This document shows positions 1-14,913 of a DNA stretch of 64,000 bases, one piece after another. Source of the stretch: Grifola frondosa (lineage: Eukaryota > Basidiomycota > Agaricomycetes > Polyporales > Grifolaceae); contig LUGG01000023.1 of the NCBI GenBank assembly GCA_001683735.1, forward strand, positions 310,001 to 374,000, read 5' to 3'. Position numbers and translations under genes: made by a program. Each line of letters opens with the position of its first letter. Within the stretch, counting starts at the first letter, position 1. The notes under the pieces are model-generated. The model ran no database searches. It was given only the letters and a program-made list of their open reading frames with translations, and had not been told where the DNA came from.

Positions 1-1635
1 GAATAGGATCCCGCAAAGCTGGAAAGGAATTCCGTGCTAAACGAAATTTTCAGCGACTTTTGTGAGCAATAGCTAACAAACATACCTGTTCGATGAATAC
101 CACAGGATATACCTCGAAGAAGAAGCTAAACAAGGAACATGAGCGGAGGTGCAGATGGCCGGAATGATACGTACTAAAGGATCCCATAAGTAACAGTAAT
201 CCAAACCGCGGCACCCTGAACAATAGGCTCGTATATCAACATTGCTGTAGGTAGTCCGTTGAGATAGAATTAGTTACACTCCATTCCACTCACCAATAGG
301 TCTGACAACATGCCCTTGCATGAGCTGGATCGTCGTCTTTGCATGCAGCTCATGAGCAGCACGAGCGTTGAGCTTTCCCTCCTTCCGCAAGGCCTGCGCC
401 CTCTTAGCGAGGATATGTGGGGTATATGATTCAGGAAGCAGGAACACCAACGGCCAAACAGCGACCGCAAGAAACAAGTGGACTCTCAATACCCATAGGC
501 TGAAGATACGAATGGTCAATCAGGGTACCATACGATCACGAAACAACGCACTCTCGGCCAGAATGAGCTGCAACGAAGAAGCCCACCAGAGTGCCAAAAC
601 ATGGGCCCGACAGCGCACAGAATGCTCTATGTAAACTCTGAGGTCTTGCGCGGGAAGCTGAGATTCACATATCGCACTTACAGCATGGTCATGGCTGAAG
701 AAATGGAACATTAGTATAACACATTATAACCGCGATACATAATCCAAACTACGTGCCTTGTCCTAGAGCGTGCAGATCGTTAGGATAGATACTAGTCGAA
801 TACGTTCACATCGGATAGTAATCGCCACAGTATTACGGGGTACGCACTCTGCAATCACGGATCCCCCGCTAAAATTATCTTCAGTTATCCTTCAGAAGCT
901 AACAAGTAATGTAAAGACACACTTGTTAAGGGCACAGGCAGCAGCGCAACCTGTAAAGAATCTGACTGCGAACCGTGGTCGTTAGTGAAGATGATCATAG
1001 TCTAGATAGTCACAACGAACAAACTAAAATTACGGCTAAGTTTTCCACGAAGGCGGACGGGATAGAAAAGACTGGAAGTCGAGGGGAGGCCTCAGAATTT
1101 ATATTGACGACCAAAGGGAAACACCGTACGGATCATTAACACCCAAGAAATTGAATACGGTATCTTGCGACCGTACATCTCACTCATAGGGCCTACAATT
1201 GATACGAACATTAAAACATAGTGTTGTTAACAGGACATCATCACATACCCCCTGCATGACTTAATGTGAGATTCAGATAGAGAGTTTGGAAAATTATTGC
1301 GCACAAATTAAAGGCGCAAATCCAAAACCAAGGACATATAAAGTTAACCCGGTGCTAGACACATCAGCATTTACGCCATATATCTGCCGTATTTGCGTCT
1401 CGCCAGGTGCCTAAAGGGATGTATTTGTCAGGATATCCGATGCCTGAAGCAGGACTTAACTCACATATACTGATGATCCGAAGACTGCGCAGAACGCGTA
1501 CAGACATACCAACATCACTGTCCACCTCTTTTTGGCTGGCGGCCAATGTCGCGGATCTGCTGGATCATCGCGCGCAAAGACAACGATCTCATACTCTGAA
1601 TTGCAGGCGTTTGAACTATGTTCGGAGCTACTCAT
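1..1635 (-). CDS. MFS drug/H+ antiporter-like transporter (partial, runs off left edge)
   Basis: Membrane exporter of the major facilitator superfamily, DHA1 (12-helix multidrug/polyamine) type. The start is MSSSEHSS at 1635. The N-terminus ends in the family motif DPADPRHWPPAKKRW before helix 1, then APGETQIRQIYGVNADVSS and a TLYVLGFGFAPLI helix. PMSEMYGRKIPYSISWV is the loop 2-3 signature. Further on come RFFTGCAAACAL, GSVIAECVPRNTV, a GPMF-GTLVGFFVAAHSG helix and LPESYTPHILAKRAQALRKEGK. The last visible exons read EPIVQGAAVWITVTYGILY, FEVYPVVFIEQ and HGIPFQLCGIL. At least eight short introns are needed (first 1411-1464). Between about 500 and 830 the reading is broken in several places, so this copy may be decaying or the consensus may be poor. 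Family call is secure; substrate unknown; the C-terminus lies outside the window. Confidence 0.75.
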
Positions 1636-2065
1636 TACGTGCAACTTTAGCAATGAGTGGCGAGTAGCTAGAGAGATGCCTCCTAGCTTTCCGCATGCTA
1701 GCACTCTTTAAGGGGACCCGGCTATGACGCGACCACAGAGCGCGTGAGCTGAGACAGTGGAAGTAATGACAACTAGGTCCCCCGAGGCCATAGCCGAGCT
1801 GCCTGATATGGAAACTGTGTAGGAATGAAGAGAAGCGCTCAATCATGTGGAGTCTTGCTCGGCAAAATCATATATCTCGCTTTGTTTCTGGATAGAAATT
1901 GGAGCTTCGTGCGATCTGGTTTGCTGCCGCTCCGTTGAAGACTTAGACGTGTTAGAGAATAGGGAAAATTTAACAGAAAATCACAGACTAAAACGACACG
2001 ATTTTCTCCAAATGGGTAGAGCCACAAGAAGGGGAACCATAAATACATTAACCTGCTTGGACTCC
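1636..2065. other. Intergenic, MFS promoter and SEC23 3' flank
   Basis: It lies between the SEC23 stop and the MFS start, both genes reading leftward. No convincing coding sequence or repeat seen. Confidence 0.5.
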
Positions 2066-4823
<2,758 letters not shown>

Positions 4824-5148
4824 AATAATCTCGACGGTGCAAAGTTATCTTATCCCTGCAGTGGCTGCAGTGAAGAGAGATGATGATGACGCGAATCGAC
4901 GTGTGAGCAGTAACGGAATGACACGTTGAATGGGAGTCTAAGTTTTCATCACAACATCAGCAATCCGCAAACTCGAGTAAATTCGAGCTGACCAAATATA
5001 GAGGCTTGCTAAACGGCGCACAGGGCGGTGTTACTTCCGCGAAAGTGAGAGCAATGAAGATGTAGGAGCGTAAAGTCGTAATCTCGGAGAGTTGCTCTTC
5101 CTGAATTGGAGAAAATAGACTCGGTTCCAGTCCTCATCGGCTCTCCTT
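4824..5148. other. Intergenic, SEC23 promoter side
   Basis: About 325 bases between the SEC23 start and the stop of the TBC gene. No coding sequence supported. Confidence 0.5.
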
Positions 5149-7391
5149 TCAGGCGGAGATCACAATCCTAGTCTCCGACAAGAGTCTTGCAGCGCGTGAT
5201 ATTATGCACCAGACACAAATTGGTCGCGCCACAACAGCAGAAAGTGTCAATAAATACCAAAGCCACATTGAATCAATACATATGCCATATCCCATCGAAG
5301 ACACGCTCTCCCACTCCCACCAGTACCCGCCAACAATCTTGCCTACCCTCTTCCATTCCTGCCTGAAACCATGATGGTGATGTCCGCGGAATCCTCCATT
5401 GGGACCCGCCGCATTGAGGCCATACACGGCCATCGCGACACCCAAGACAAGCACCGCGCCGGCGACCATCGTCTTCCGTTGGACAACTATGTCTGTGAGT
5501 CTTCTCGGCTTCCGTAGACGCCGCCTTTTCCTTTCTACCTCCTCCTTCCTGCGACGACCGCCAGGAGTGTCGGATTCGGCGCCAGATGCAATCTCATCGA
5601 CGTAGGGGCGGACAACGAGCTCGGGCCTGGTAACCATGAGCTCTGCATCGTCGTCGTCTGGGAGCTCCGCTGGGTTCTCGGACCAGGTCAGCAGGACGCT
5701 CTGGGGACCCATGATGGCGGAAAGTCCGATAGAAGGGAGAGACGGCGGGTAGCGTGTGTAAAGCTCATCTGCCCGGATGAATAACGTGTTTAAAGAGACC
5801 CGAGGACGGCGAGGATGATGGTCCAAGGGCCCTGGTGAGGATATTCGTCTCACGGGCTCCTTCTTTGCGTCGTCCAGATCCTCAACAACGCGAGATGATT
5901 CCGACAATAAACTGGACGTGAGTGGGGACTGCGATGCAACTGTGCCCGAAGCCATCTCAAAGATATCTTCGATGTCGACAGGAGCACGAATAGAGTCATC
6001 TGGCAATGATTCCGTGGATGTATTGGGAGATATGCAGATTTCCGTGAATTCGGAGACATATTCGTCCTTGGCGTGATTTCCGGTTCCCCCATTTGGAATT
6101 GTCTCCACCTGATAATCCAGGTCTTCTTTGGAAACAGGCTCCTCGTCCTCTGTCTTGAAAATGGTCGCGTCCTTCTCCGCATTCTGAGGTAGGTCATCCT
6201 CGAATAATTCTGGGAGGCCACTCAGGACAGAATGGATCATACCCTCTTCTCCCTCCTGTTCCAATTTTTGTACTTCCTCTGAGCGCACTAAAATCGCCTG
6301 TTGGGTGAACGTTACATCGTGAATCCAAAAAAACACCCGAGGTTTTACGCGGGAAGTTGCAGATACTACATACCGCAGCAGCGAGGTAGACAACTGTGAC
6401 TGGCGGTCTACAGAGCAAATAGTCGAATACATGTTGAATGAGTGGTAAAGTTGGAACGTCGTGTGAGAACATCGTCAACAGATTGGACAATGCAAAATAT
6501 GGCAATGAGGAACTTCTGGAATAGAAATGCTTCAGACATAGAACAGCGTTCAACATGAAAGATCCTACCGCTCAAGCAATAAAGCGAAGTCAGGGTCAAC
6601 CTGACGCAGTACTTTCTGAAGCAGTCTATCGACAACAAACGCATATTAGTCGGAAAGTGACAGAATATTAATGAAATTCACCGTAACAAGCCAACAACAG
6701 GTTCGAGGTTCGGTCCCATTGAATCTCGGAGTCTGTGCAAGCTGAGTTTCTCCGCAAATGGGAGTCGAAATTGTTCTGGCAGCGTCAGGAATATCACAGA
6801 TATAATGTCATGATAACCCTTGAAATGACTGTCTCAACAGGTGCGCTGACAATGCAGTGCCACCACACACCTGAAAATAATTGAGGTGACGCCTTTTGCG
6901 AAACATTGATACAATGAGGGAATGTAATGCAGTCTGCAGCTGCTCCTTATCCATCATTTCCTCTAATGCAGAATAAAGGTGAACGATCAAGATTGACTGC
7001 CCATAAATTAAGAGGTAGTTCACCTACTGGATACAGAACAAAACTACGGTCAGTGTCTAATCCGATTTGACGTTCGTCTTGATGAGGTAGCAGGCCAGAG
7101 ACTGCCTCGTCGCTGGAAGAATCGTCCTCGCCTTCGGTAGCGGACTCGTTCAGCGTACTTGTTTCCGAAGGCTCCGGCTCTTGTCCTGTGGTATCCACGT
7201 TCAAAATCTCGAGCCTAGTCGATGGTCAATAAAATTAGCTAAACTACCGTCGACGAATATCTTCACCATATATCTACGCGCTTCTGTCCAAAGCCATGTG
7301 GTTGAAGACTGAGACGTCTCAACGCATTCCAATCGGTCCTGATGGTCGCGTCTACTGGCTTTTCCTCGTTGGGCGATTCGAGAGGCGTCAT
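5149..7391 (-). CDS. Rab GTPase-activating protein, TBC1D20/Gyp8 family
   Basis: TBC-domain RabGAP anchored to ER/Golgi membranes, which switches off Rab1/Ypt1-class GTPases. The start at 7391 reads MTPLESPNEEK, then WNALRRLSLQPHGFGQKR. The catalytic arginine finger (IxxDxxR) is IGLDTDR, followed by SFVLYP. The glutamine finger (YxQ) is YFQ in RRKRHLNYFQ-like context, directly before GYHDIISVIFLTLPEQF. The domain continues with LRDSMGPNLEPVVGLL and PLIQHVFDYLLCRPP. A long acidic linker follows. A single hydrophobic helix near the C-terminus (MVAGAVLVLGVAMAVYGL) matches the tail anchor of TBC1D20. Introns lie near 7210-7260, 6990-7030, 6820-6870, 6630-6690, 6540-6590 and 6330-6390. The last exon is one long open frame. 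The exact C-terminus is uncertain; an alternative frame stops at about 5280. Confidence 0.88.
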
Positions 7392-7749
7392 GGCTGCATA
7401 TATGGATACGGGAAGAGGCCAGCTACGAGTATCCGAGTATCACTGCAAGGTGGTAGGAGGTGGCAGGTCGCGTAACGGTAGTGCGCTGAATGCCGCAAGG
7501 CACAACAGACGCTCGAGTGATGTCACATTCACGTGATATCAGAGCCTTTCTCTGTCACACGGCGCGTCCTTTGACTCGGCCTTTCTCTTGCTTTCCTCTT
7601 TTCCCTTCCACCCACCACCTTGGTTGTCTGAACTCACTGCCTGATCTAGGTGGACTGCACATATTATTTTGCTTATCGAAGATGTAATTACGTGTGTCCG
7701 ATTATCTTTAAGCTATAACTCACCAGCCGATCGGTCAGATTTCGTGACG
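7392..7749. promoter_or_regulatory. Divergent promoter shared by the TBC RabGAP and cystathionine gamma-synthase
   Basis: 358 bases separate the two start codons. A palindromic TCACGTGA lies at 7529-7536. In budding yeast CACGTG is the Cbf1/Met4 site of sulfur amino acid genes; whether the same factor acts here is inference. A pyrimidine-rich tract (7545-7620) leads to the synthase. A GT..AG segment at about 7685-7727 could be a 5'-UTR intron. Confidence 0.45.
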
Positions 7750-9817
7750 ATGAGCACGACTGTAACTTCGAACGAACAACGACTTACCCTCGGAACGTCT
7801 GTGCCTCCATTCACCGCCCATGCAATCTCGGTCTCGTTGCCCACATGGGATGACAACGTGGGATATGAGAGGGGCGAGAAGCGAGTAGTAGATGCCATGG
7901 TCTCGGGATACCCTCGTTTCTTTATCCATTTGAGCATTCAAAAGGTATGTGAAATATATTTCCTTCCGGGCATGAACTGAAGGAGAATGTCAGCTAGCGC
8001 GAATCTGCGAACAAAAGTTCGGAGTGCAAGATGAGCGCTGTCTACTATGTCCCACCCGCAAAATCGCGGAGCATTGTCGCGCCTTCATGATTGACAGATC
8101 TACCAAAGCTGGATCACCGGTTCCCGTGCGCCTCGTGCAATTCCTCATTACTCCAGAGGACGAGCCCCAATCGTCCTCTTCTGGCGTGGAGCTACATATC
8201 GTCCTATTTCCGGGAGATGCATTCCCTTTGGCCAAGCAATTCTGGCAGCACACTGGCATTTGTATCTCCAGTCGTCTCGCCGAGCGTTGCCTCTCCATGC
8301 TTCCGGAAGAAGGATCTGAAGTCAACCCTCCCATGTCCCCGTTCAGCCGCTTACCTTGCAAGGGCGCGAACAGACATTACTCTGCAAAGACTTTCGGAAA
8401 GTCTCCACCCGTGTCTCCTGCCCTATCCCAGATCCCCACTTCAAATGAGACACGCGACGACTTGAGCAGAGATCAGGTGAATTACGTAGAGGAGCGGTAC
8501 GGCCGCAACCTGCCTTTCGAATCTGCAGCCGCAGCGAAGAGAGCTATGCGTCGCCGTATAGCCGGCGTGCTCGTTCGGGACAGCCCGAGCGACTGGTCCA
8601 CTGCTGGAGGACATGAGACTGAGCTCGGACCGAGCACTCGCGGCGTAGAGGATGTCACAGAGGACGACGTCTTTCTTTACTCCACGGGCATGGCTGCTAT
8701 TTGGAACGCTCATCAATTGGCTCTATCCGTACGCCCTGTGGCCAAGAGCATTTGTTTCGGGTACTGTCGATTTACAATATCTTTTTACATACACAACTTA
8801 GACGACTTGAAGATTTCCTTACGCAGATACCCTCAAAGTCCTTGAGAAATGGGGCCCCGGATGCTATTTCTTGGGTCATGGACTTGACGAGGATATAGAT
8901 GAGCTCGAAGCATTACTTGAAAAAGAGTCTGCGAGCTCCACCAACCCTCCGCTGCTCTCACTTTTCACTGAATTCCCTTCGAATCCACTTCTGCGGTGCC
9001 CCGATCTGCCTCGCTTGTGTAGTCTCGCAGACAAGTACGACTTCCTGATTGTGGTGGACGAAACGATTGGCAACTTCGTAAACGTGGAGGTCCTTCCTTA
9101 CGCGGACATCGTTGTGAGCAGCCTCAGCAAGGTCTTCAGTGGTGATTCGAACGTCATGGGCGGGAGGTGCGCACCACACATATGTGACTTGTGTAAAATC
9201 TAACATCATGTGCAGCTTAATATTGAACCCACGCGGTCGGCATTATGCCGCGCTAAAGTCACACATGGTCGCAAACTTCGAGGACTCATACTACGACGAG
9301 GACGCGATCTACATGGAGCGCAATTCGCGCGACTTCAAGCGGCGCATCGAGATCATCGACGCGAACGCGCTCGCCGTCTGTTCCTTCCTCCGCTCGCGCT
9401 CTCTAGCGGACCCTGCTCCTCCGCGCATCCCGTCATCAAGGAGGTGTTCTACCCAAAGTGGGTGACGCGCGAGCACTTTGAGCGGTGCCGCGTGCGTACC
9501 AACGGAGTGCCTACGGGCGGGTTCGGCGGGTTGTTCTCACTGACGTTCACGTCAACCGCGGCATCGCACGCGTTCTTCGACACGCTCCCGTGCCACAAAG
9601 GGCCGAGCCTGGGCACGAACTTCACGCTGGCGTGTCCGTACGCGATCCTGGCGCATTATGCGGAGTTGGAATGGGCGGCGGGTATGGTATCGAGGAGGGA
9701 CTTGTGCGGGTCAGCGTGGGGATGGAGGATACCGAGGTGCTGTTGCGGGGCTTCGAGAAGGCGCTTGCTGCGGCTGAGGCGGTTGTGCAGGATTCTGAGT
9801 CACCGGTCGAGATATAG
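7750..9817 (+). CDS. Cystathionine gamma-synthase (PLP enzyme; two apparent frame breaks)
   Basis: Makes cystathionine from an activated homoserine ester and cysteine in transsulfuration (yeast Str2 / Neurospora Met-7 type). The start [15 protein letters not shown] at 7750 is followed by [20 protein letters not shown] and [16 protein letters not shown]. Introns are 7945-7993, 8761-8812 and 9167-9215. The fold core reads [35 protein letters not shown] and [16 protein letters not shown]. The PLP-binding lysine is in [16 protein letters not shown]. The end is [20 protein letters not shown]. The frame slips by one base near 9415 (before [16 protein letters not shown]) and again near 9680 in a G run (before GYGIEEG). 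Both look like missing bases. The protein is otherwise full length and conserved. Confidence 0.9.
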
Positions 9818-10015
9818 ATGTTTCCGTTATTGTTGTTGTGCTTGGCAAAAAGCTTCCTCATCCGTTCAACCGGATACGTATACGATGTTTGTCCGAAGGA
9901 ATTGCGACTTCTATGCTATGGTAATTAGGAGGCTCTACGATGTGTGATGGTGTCCGCGCGATGTAGGGAGAACCGAAAATCCATCAGGTTGACGGACGAA
10001 GACAAGGCTACAATC

Positions 10016-10956
10016 TCAGCGACATGACACTTCGATCAACCCAAGACATAATGGCGTTGCAGCGATACTCGAGGGCCCGTCTGGCGTTCTCTGTTGTCGA
10101 GGAGCGGGCATGGCAATTGCCACCGCCAGTCGCGCCTTCCCTCTGGTTTGGTACCAGGTCTCGTATTCGCCATCACAATCTCTGGGATGGGAGCGTGTTG
10201 ACGCGAGATGCTTAGTGGAGGATCCGTGCGGCGGCATGGAGACGAATTCTGCAGATATCGGCTGGTTGATGGCTCGAAAATCAAACAAGGTCGCTGAACG
10301 CCAGAAGCTGCTCACCATGACGTGTTCCCATGATGCATCCTCGCGAGAGCCAAAATCTTCAGCATAGGCGAGGGTGACGTCCCACAACTGCGGCTGTACG
10401 TGGTGGTCCGGAAGTGTTCTCATCACCGGCGTTCGTCTCCCCCGTAGCTTCTCGTGTATCCGCATCAGCGCCACAATGACGAGGGCGAACAATCCGAGAG
10501 AGACAAGTGTTGGAACTGCGGGAGATACTCGGTTGTGCCCGCCGCTATCTCTGGCGGTCGACTCGCTGGAGGGGATTGTGGAGTTGTCGGTGCTGCCGTC
10601 GCTGTCTATGGTATTGGGCATGACGCAGCGTTTCTGGTTTGTCTGCTCATAACTCTTCGTCCAGTGAGCAGGAAAATATGTGAGAAAATAAATGTACCAA
10701 CCGAAGATGATATTAAATTCGTATTTTCGTGCAAAGAGTCGACTCTCCAGGCGTTCATGATGTGAGCTTCGGATGACTGTACAACAACGGTGGCTCCATC
10801 GTGCCTTTTGTGCGCTGCCTCGGGATGGAATACATACCCAACATGGTAGATATAGAACAGAGAAAACGAGAGAGCGACGCCTAGGATGAATAACAGATGC
10901 ATGAGCACGGGGGGGAGAACATGGACGTTCTGAAACCTGCAGGCATCTCCTAACAA
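10016..10956 (-). CDS. Unrecognised small membrane protein (two-exon model)
   Basis: I do not recognise the family. The first part has a strong hydrophobic stretch, MHLLFILGVALSFSLFYIYH, then VGYVFHPEAAHKRHDGATVV. The second exon is Ser/Thr-rich with N-glycosylation-like sites (STDNSTIPSSES). It then has a second helix, VPTLVSLGLFALVIVALM, and a basic then variable C-terminus ending IEVSCR. An intron of about 50 nt near 10670-10720 would join them, but its donor is weak and the junction is uncertain. A two-span membrane topology is inference from hydrophobicity only. It sits tail to tail with the synthase. An upstream start at 10956 is possible, but MHLLF (about 10900) is the likelier initiation point. 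Confidence 0.45.
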
Positions 10957-11708
10957 ACTGGGTCGGGGACCGTCACAGTAGCGCGGTGGGCCGTGGCTAT
11001 ATGATGACTCGGACTTCTCGACTCGAATACGTTCCGCGGTCCGTGACCGTTATGCGGACATTGCATCCCGCGATTATCCTATGTGAGTCAGAAGGCGTTA
11101 GTACTTAGTACTGGCGATCACTTCTCTAGCGATGCGTGGCAGTGTGTCGCATTCGTTCCGCAGTCAATACTTAGCCCTTGTCTTGACCTGCATTCCGAGC
11201 GAAAATTTGGTCAAAACCAGCTTTTCCGGGCGCGTGGCATCACGATGCCTGCAGCTATACCCTTTCCCGGATATTCAAGAATGCACAGTTCGAAACACTT
11301 AGGACAACTGGCATACGGGGCTCCATTATGTTCCATAATTCTGGCAAGTCAGATGGACGACTACAAAATTGCATGAGATTCGTGACGGTTAATTCGGCAC
11401 GCACATCAATTTCGAGCCACTCACCTAGATCCTCAGTCGAGTCATGCCGAGCGAGCCGACATTTCTCGATCGCAACATCAGTATGTCAGACCACAACATT
11501 TGCTGAAACATATACGCGACTTTGATTTTCAGACCTTGCATGGGGGCTAACGGCAAGTTCATATTTGTGCGCTGTGTCGCGTTTCCTGTTGGCTCAATGA
11601 CTGTGACGAACGTGACATCCAAAAGACACTTCGGAATCGGAAGTCTTCAACAAGTCTTCAACGATGATTAAGCTTAAGTAAGTATGGAGCAGTGACTGGT
11701 GTTGTACA
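10957..11708. other. Intergenic stretch without a supported gene
   Basis: About 750 bases. A 97-codon frame at 11083-11376 has no recognisable motif, no domain-like pattern and no intron support. I see nothing convincing here. Confidence 0.4.
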
Positions 11709-12456
11709 TTACTTAGCACATATTATCTCTCGTGAATCTAGCGTTACAAAAAATACACCTGCGACACCAGAAGGCCATTGAAAGCACGACAGCCTCCTGA
11801 TCATGCGTGAACCTCCAGCGCCCGCGCACTCCTCCATCCCTCTTCTAAACCAACGTGTTGTTCGTGTCTCTCGGCACCCTCGCCCCCGAAGGCATCGCAT
11901 GTAGCTGCCATCCCCAGCCACCATGTCGTTTTCTCCCTTCACAGACAATTTCTTCGACGGAGCCGTCTTTCGCCCCGTCCGCCTCCGCCTCTTCTCGGCT
12001 GGCGCCAATGAAGGCGCAGCCACGGGTTCGCACAACATGGTAGGCAAGAGCTGCTGGACGCGGGCGCGCTGCGCGGAAGCGAGACGCACGAACGGAGATG
12101 CGGAGAGCGCGAGCAGCTCGGTCGTGGAATAAATATGGGGTATCTTGTGTGGTGTGGGTATATGTATGTGTGAGTCCGACCCTGCAGACACGGCGTCAGC
12201 CAACCAGTTGCTACTGGGATGCGAGGCGCGACTTACGTTGCGAAGTGGTCAGAACAGGCGTCACTGAAGCGCGTTTGGCACGTCTTGAAGACGGCGACGC
12301 ATTAGAAGAACGCAGAGGCAACACCTCAGGCCGCGTTGCAGGCGAAGACGAAGACGATACGCGTTTGTGAATGGGAACGTACAAGCCAGTCGGCGATCCC
12401 GAGGACGAGTGTGCAGAAGAGGAAGAGGCACGGGGGATGTCGATGGGGCTAGACAT
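11709..12456 (-). CDS. Conserved basidiomycete protein of unknown function (STTELLALSASP motif)
   Basis: Start at 12456 (MSSPIDIPRASSSSAHSS). The N-terminus is Ser-rich with the segment SPTGLYVPIHKR. An intron with consensus GTAAGT donor and CTGAC branch (about 12180-12240) joins TTSQ to RSDSHIHIPTP. The next exon holds IYSTTELLALSASPFVRLASAQR, a segment I associate with small basidiomycete proteins of unknown role. A basic region follows (EKRRRRTGRKTAPSKK). Beyond that, two frames are open. One runs to 11709. The other ends at about 11845 with GARVPRDTNNTLV, so the C-terminus may carry a frame break like those in neighbouring genes. No function is assigned. Confidence 0.55.
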
Positions 12457-13071
12457 TGTCACAAGAGGCACCTAGTACGTTGGGAGATGCGTCGAAGAGA
12501 TGGTGCGAACTCGATAACGTGTTCGGGATGGGTTGTTCTGTGCCATCTAGACGGGTTCTTATAGCAGCTCAAAGTGCGCAGTGACGCAACAGCTCGGCGT
12601 GCCATACGGGCGACATATTCGGGTATATTCGCAGAAGTGTCTGGAATGGTGACTGTGTAACTACGTGGCATTCGAGGACATTCGAAAGCAGCCGTCATTT
12701 GAATACGAGGGTGAGAGCGTCCGCCGGGGCTGTGTCGGGACTGAGATGGAGGTGCGGAGAACGTTCGAGGACCTCAGGAACAAAACATATGGAGTCACGT
12801 GCAATCTCATAGCCGAGGCTCTCCTCGTCAGTCGTCGCTCTCGGGAACTTTGTACGACCGCAAGACTCGTCACTCTTTAACATGGGGTTGGGGCGGGATG
12901 ATGCATGATATATGAGCAGGCGGTCGTATATTAGGCGTTATAAGTACAACGTCGCATAACACGACTTTTGGGACATATCAGAGCTGTATAGGTTGAAGGA
13001 GACAGTGTGCGCATAGTCCAATCGCGTATGATTGCAAGTAACTCCATACTCCAAGTGAGAGCACAGCAGAT
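12457..13071. other. Intergenic between the unknown gene and MAM33
   Basis: About 615 bases. Short open frames at 12660-12880 lack recognisable motifs. Likely promoter of the leftward unknown gene plus the 3' flank of MAM33. Confidence 0.4.
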
Positions 13072-14230
13072 CTACTGCTCAATGAACGTCTTCACATTCT
13101 CCAACCAGCTCACGTACTCCTGCAGACAGACAGTAGGATGAGCATAACTCCTGAGGATACTCAACGGACTGCACGAACCTTCTGCTCCTTGTGCTCAGCA
13201 TATTCTGGGATGAAGAACGCCAGGTGCTCGCTGATCCCACGCTCATGAAGGAACTTCTCGAACTCCTCCTGCAGAGAGACATCGAGGGTGTCGAACTGCA
13301 CAGACACAATCTCTTTTAGCGTCCAGCTCTCACAATCCGCGTCCAGCTACATACCTGGGGGCCGAGGTACAAACCACGACGCTTCCAGTCCGCCTCAGCA
13401 GTGAGCTCAGTGCCGACCTGCGCGTCGTTGTAGAACGAGATGTTGTCGATGATGAATGCACCGTCCTGGCACATCGCGTCGATCGTTAACGCGCCAGAGC
13501 TACCGGTCTACAGCGAACCACACCCAAATCCAACGTCAGCCCACGAACATCCACAAAAGAAGTGACCGCGCACCTTGGTGATCGAGAACGACGTGCGGAT
13601 AGGGTACGGAGTGGAGGGCACTTCCTCCTCGTTCGCCTCCGCCTCCTCACCCTCCTCCAGGTTCGACTCGAACTCGGGCTCCTGGTCTGTCTGAATCTCC
13701 GCAATGGAGAACATCAGGCGGATCCTGCGCACGTTCAGCATCAGCATTCGCTGAAAACAGAAGTGTTCAATGACATACGACTCGTTCCCGAATTTCCGTG
13801 TCAGGGTGACTTCGTCACTTCCCGCGGTGTCTTCGACCTACGTAGAACGAGATGAGCAGTCCTCCGGGGAGCAGAGTTTGAAGGGCACTCACCGTCCAGA
13901 TACCGTGAGCCTTGAACGCCTTCAAGAAGTCGGGCTCGGCTGGGGTAGCGATCTCCTTCTCGTACTTCAGCTCCTCCTGCAGCTTTTGAGAAAGAGCGAC
14001 ATCAGCTGGACCACCGCCATATCAGCAAAACCATCCCGATGCAAGTCCGTAGCATGAAACTGCTCACAAACACCCTCTCCCAAAACGCGTGCAGAAACCG
14101 AGAACGCTCGTGCAGCAGACAGGGGGCGCGCGGCGAGGGCAGCACGCGCGAGCGGGCGCACCGCGGAACGGGCAGCAAACGCCCTGCTGGACGCGATGGA
14201 GAACTGGCGGATGGCGCGGATGGCAGACAT
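13072..14230 (-). CDS. MAM33: Mitochondrial matrix acidic protein MAM33/p32 (C1QBP family)
   Basis: A p32-family acidic protein that forms doughnut trimers in the mitochondrial matrix and supports mitochondrial translation and respiration. The start is MSAIRAIRQFSIASSRAF at 14230. The N-terminus is Arg/Ala/Ser-rich without acidic residues, a clear mitochondrial presequence. Introns then join ADVALSQKLQEELKYEKEI, TPAEPDFLKAFKAHGIW and RLMFSIAEIQTDQEPEFE. The acidic stretch EEGEEAEANEEEVPS is followed by PIRTSFSITK. The C-terminal half reads GALTIDAMCQDGAFIIDNIS, FYNDAQVGTELTAEADWKRR, GLYLGPQFDTLDVSLQEEFE and LHERGISEHLAFFIPEYAEH. It ends SWLENVKTFIEQ with the stop at 13072. Order and length fit the family. 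No frame break seen. Confidence 0.92.
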
Positions 14231-14913
14231 GGCGGATGGTGGAGGACGAGGAATAAGGTGGAGTCTCGAAGAGCGTTGCGTCTGCGTTACGCGCGGGCAA
14301 AATTTTGGGTGTTCCGGGTCTTTGTTTGGCTACGGCTTGTGAATTAAACAACCGCTTCGTGATGCGGGCGATCGAGGCTTTCGAGGACCTCGGACTCCGC
14401 TATCTCAGGTACTAGCATGGCCAGGATTAGAAAACAAGTTGGAATCGTTGCTAGCTGTAATATGCATGCAGAATAAAATATATTTGTGATGTGGGCGAAT
14501 ATCCCAAGAGGTTGAAGTTTAGGTCCGATAAACAAGTGCTGTGCTAGAGTGACACCGCCATCTTCGAATGCGACTGTAAACGATAGTACATCATCTGCAG
14601 GTACTCTTTGACAGACGTAGTAATTTGTCGTATGGAATACCTGTACTCACAGCATCGCGTAGTCAACGTCATTGCTGACCTCGCAATGCCCTCCATCCTT
14701 CTCATTCTTTAGCTCGATCAAGCACAGCAACTCGGGAGCCAAAGTACCCAGTGACGCCCGCCACATGTCACCGATACTGCATTGTACGGGAGCGCGTCAA
14801 AACGAAATGACTAACATATGCCACCAGAGATGACTCGCGCACGAGCACTTATATATAGAAAGCGAAGCCGTGAAGATCAGCATAACACAACCACTGTATC
14901 TATCAACACCGAA
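14231..14913. promoter_or_regulatory. Divergent intergenic region, with TATA box at 14850-14858
   Basis: This lies between the MAM33 start and the unknown plus-strand gene. TATATATAG at 14850-14858 stands 56 bases before the chosen ATG and fits a core promoter for that gene. No gene is supported in the rest; a 63-codon minus-strand frame (14344-14535) has no motif. Confidence 0.4.

Noticed and set aside
5149..6432. 427-codon open frame taken as a separate gene
   Set aside because: It is the last exon of the TBC1D20-like gene read through an upstream intron; its first 40 or so codons are spliced out or in another frame.
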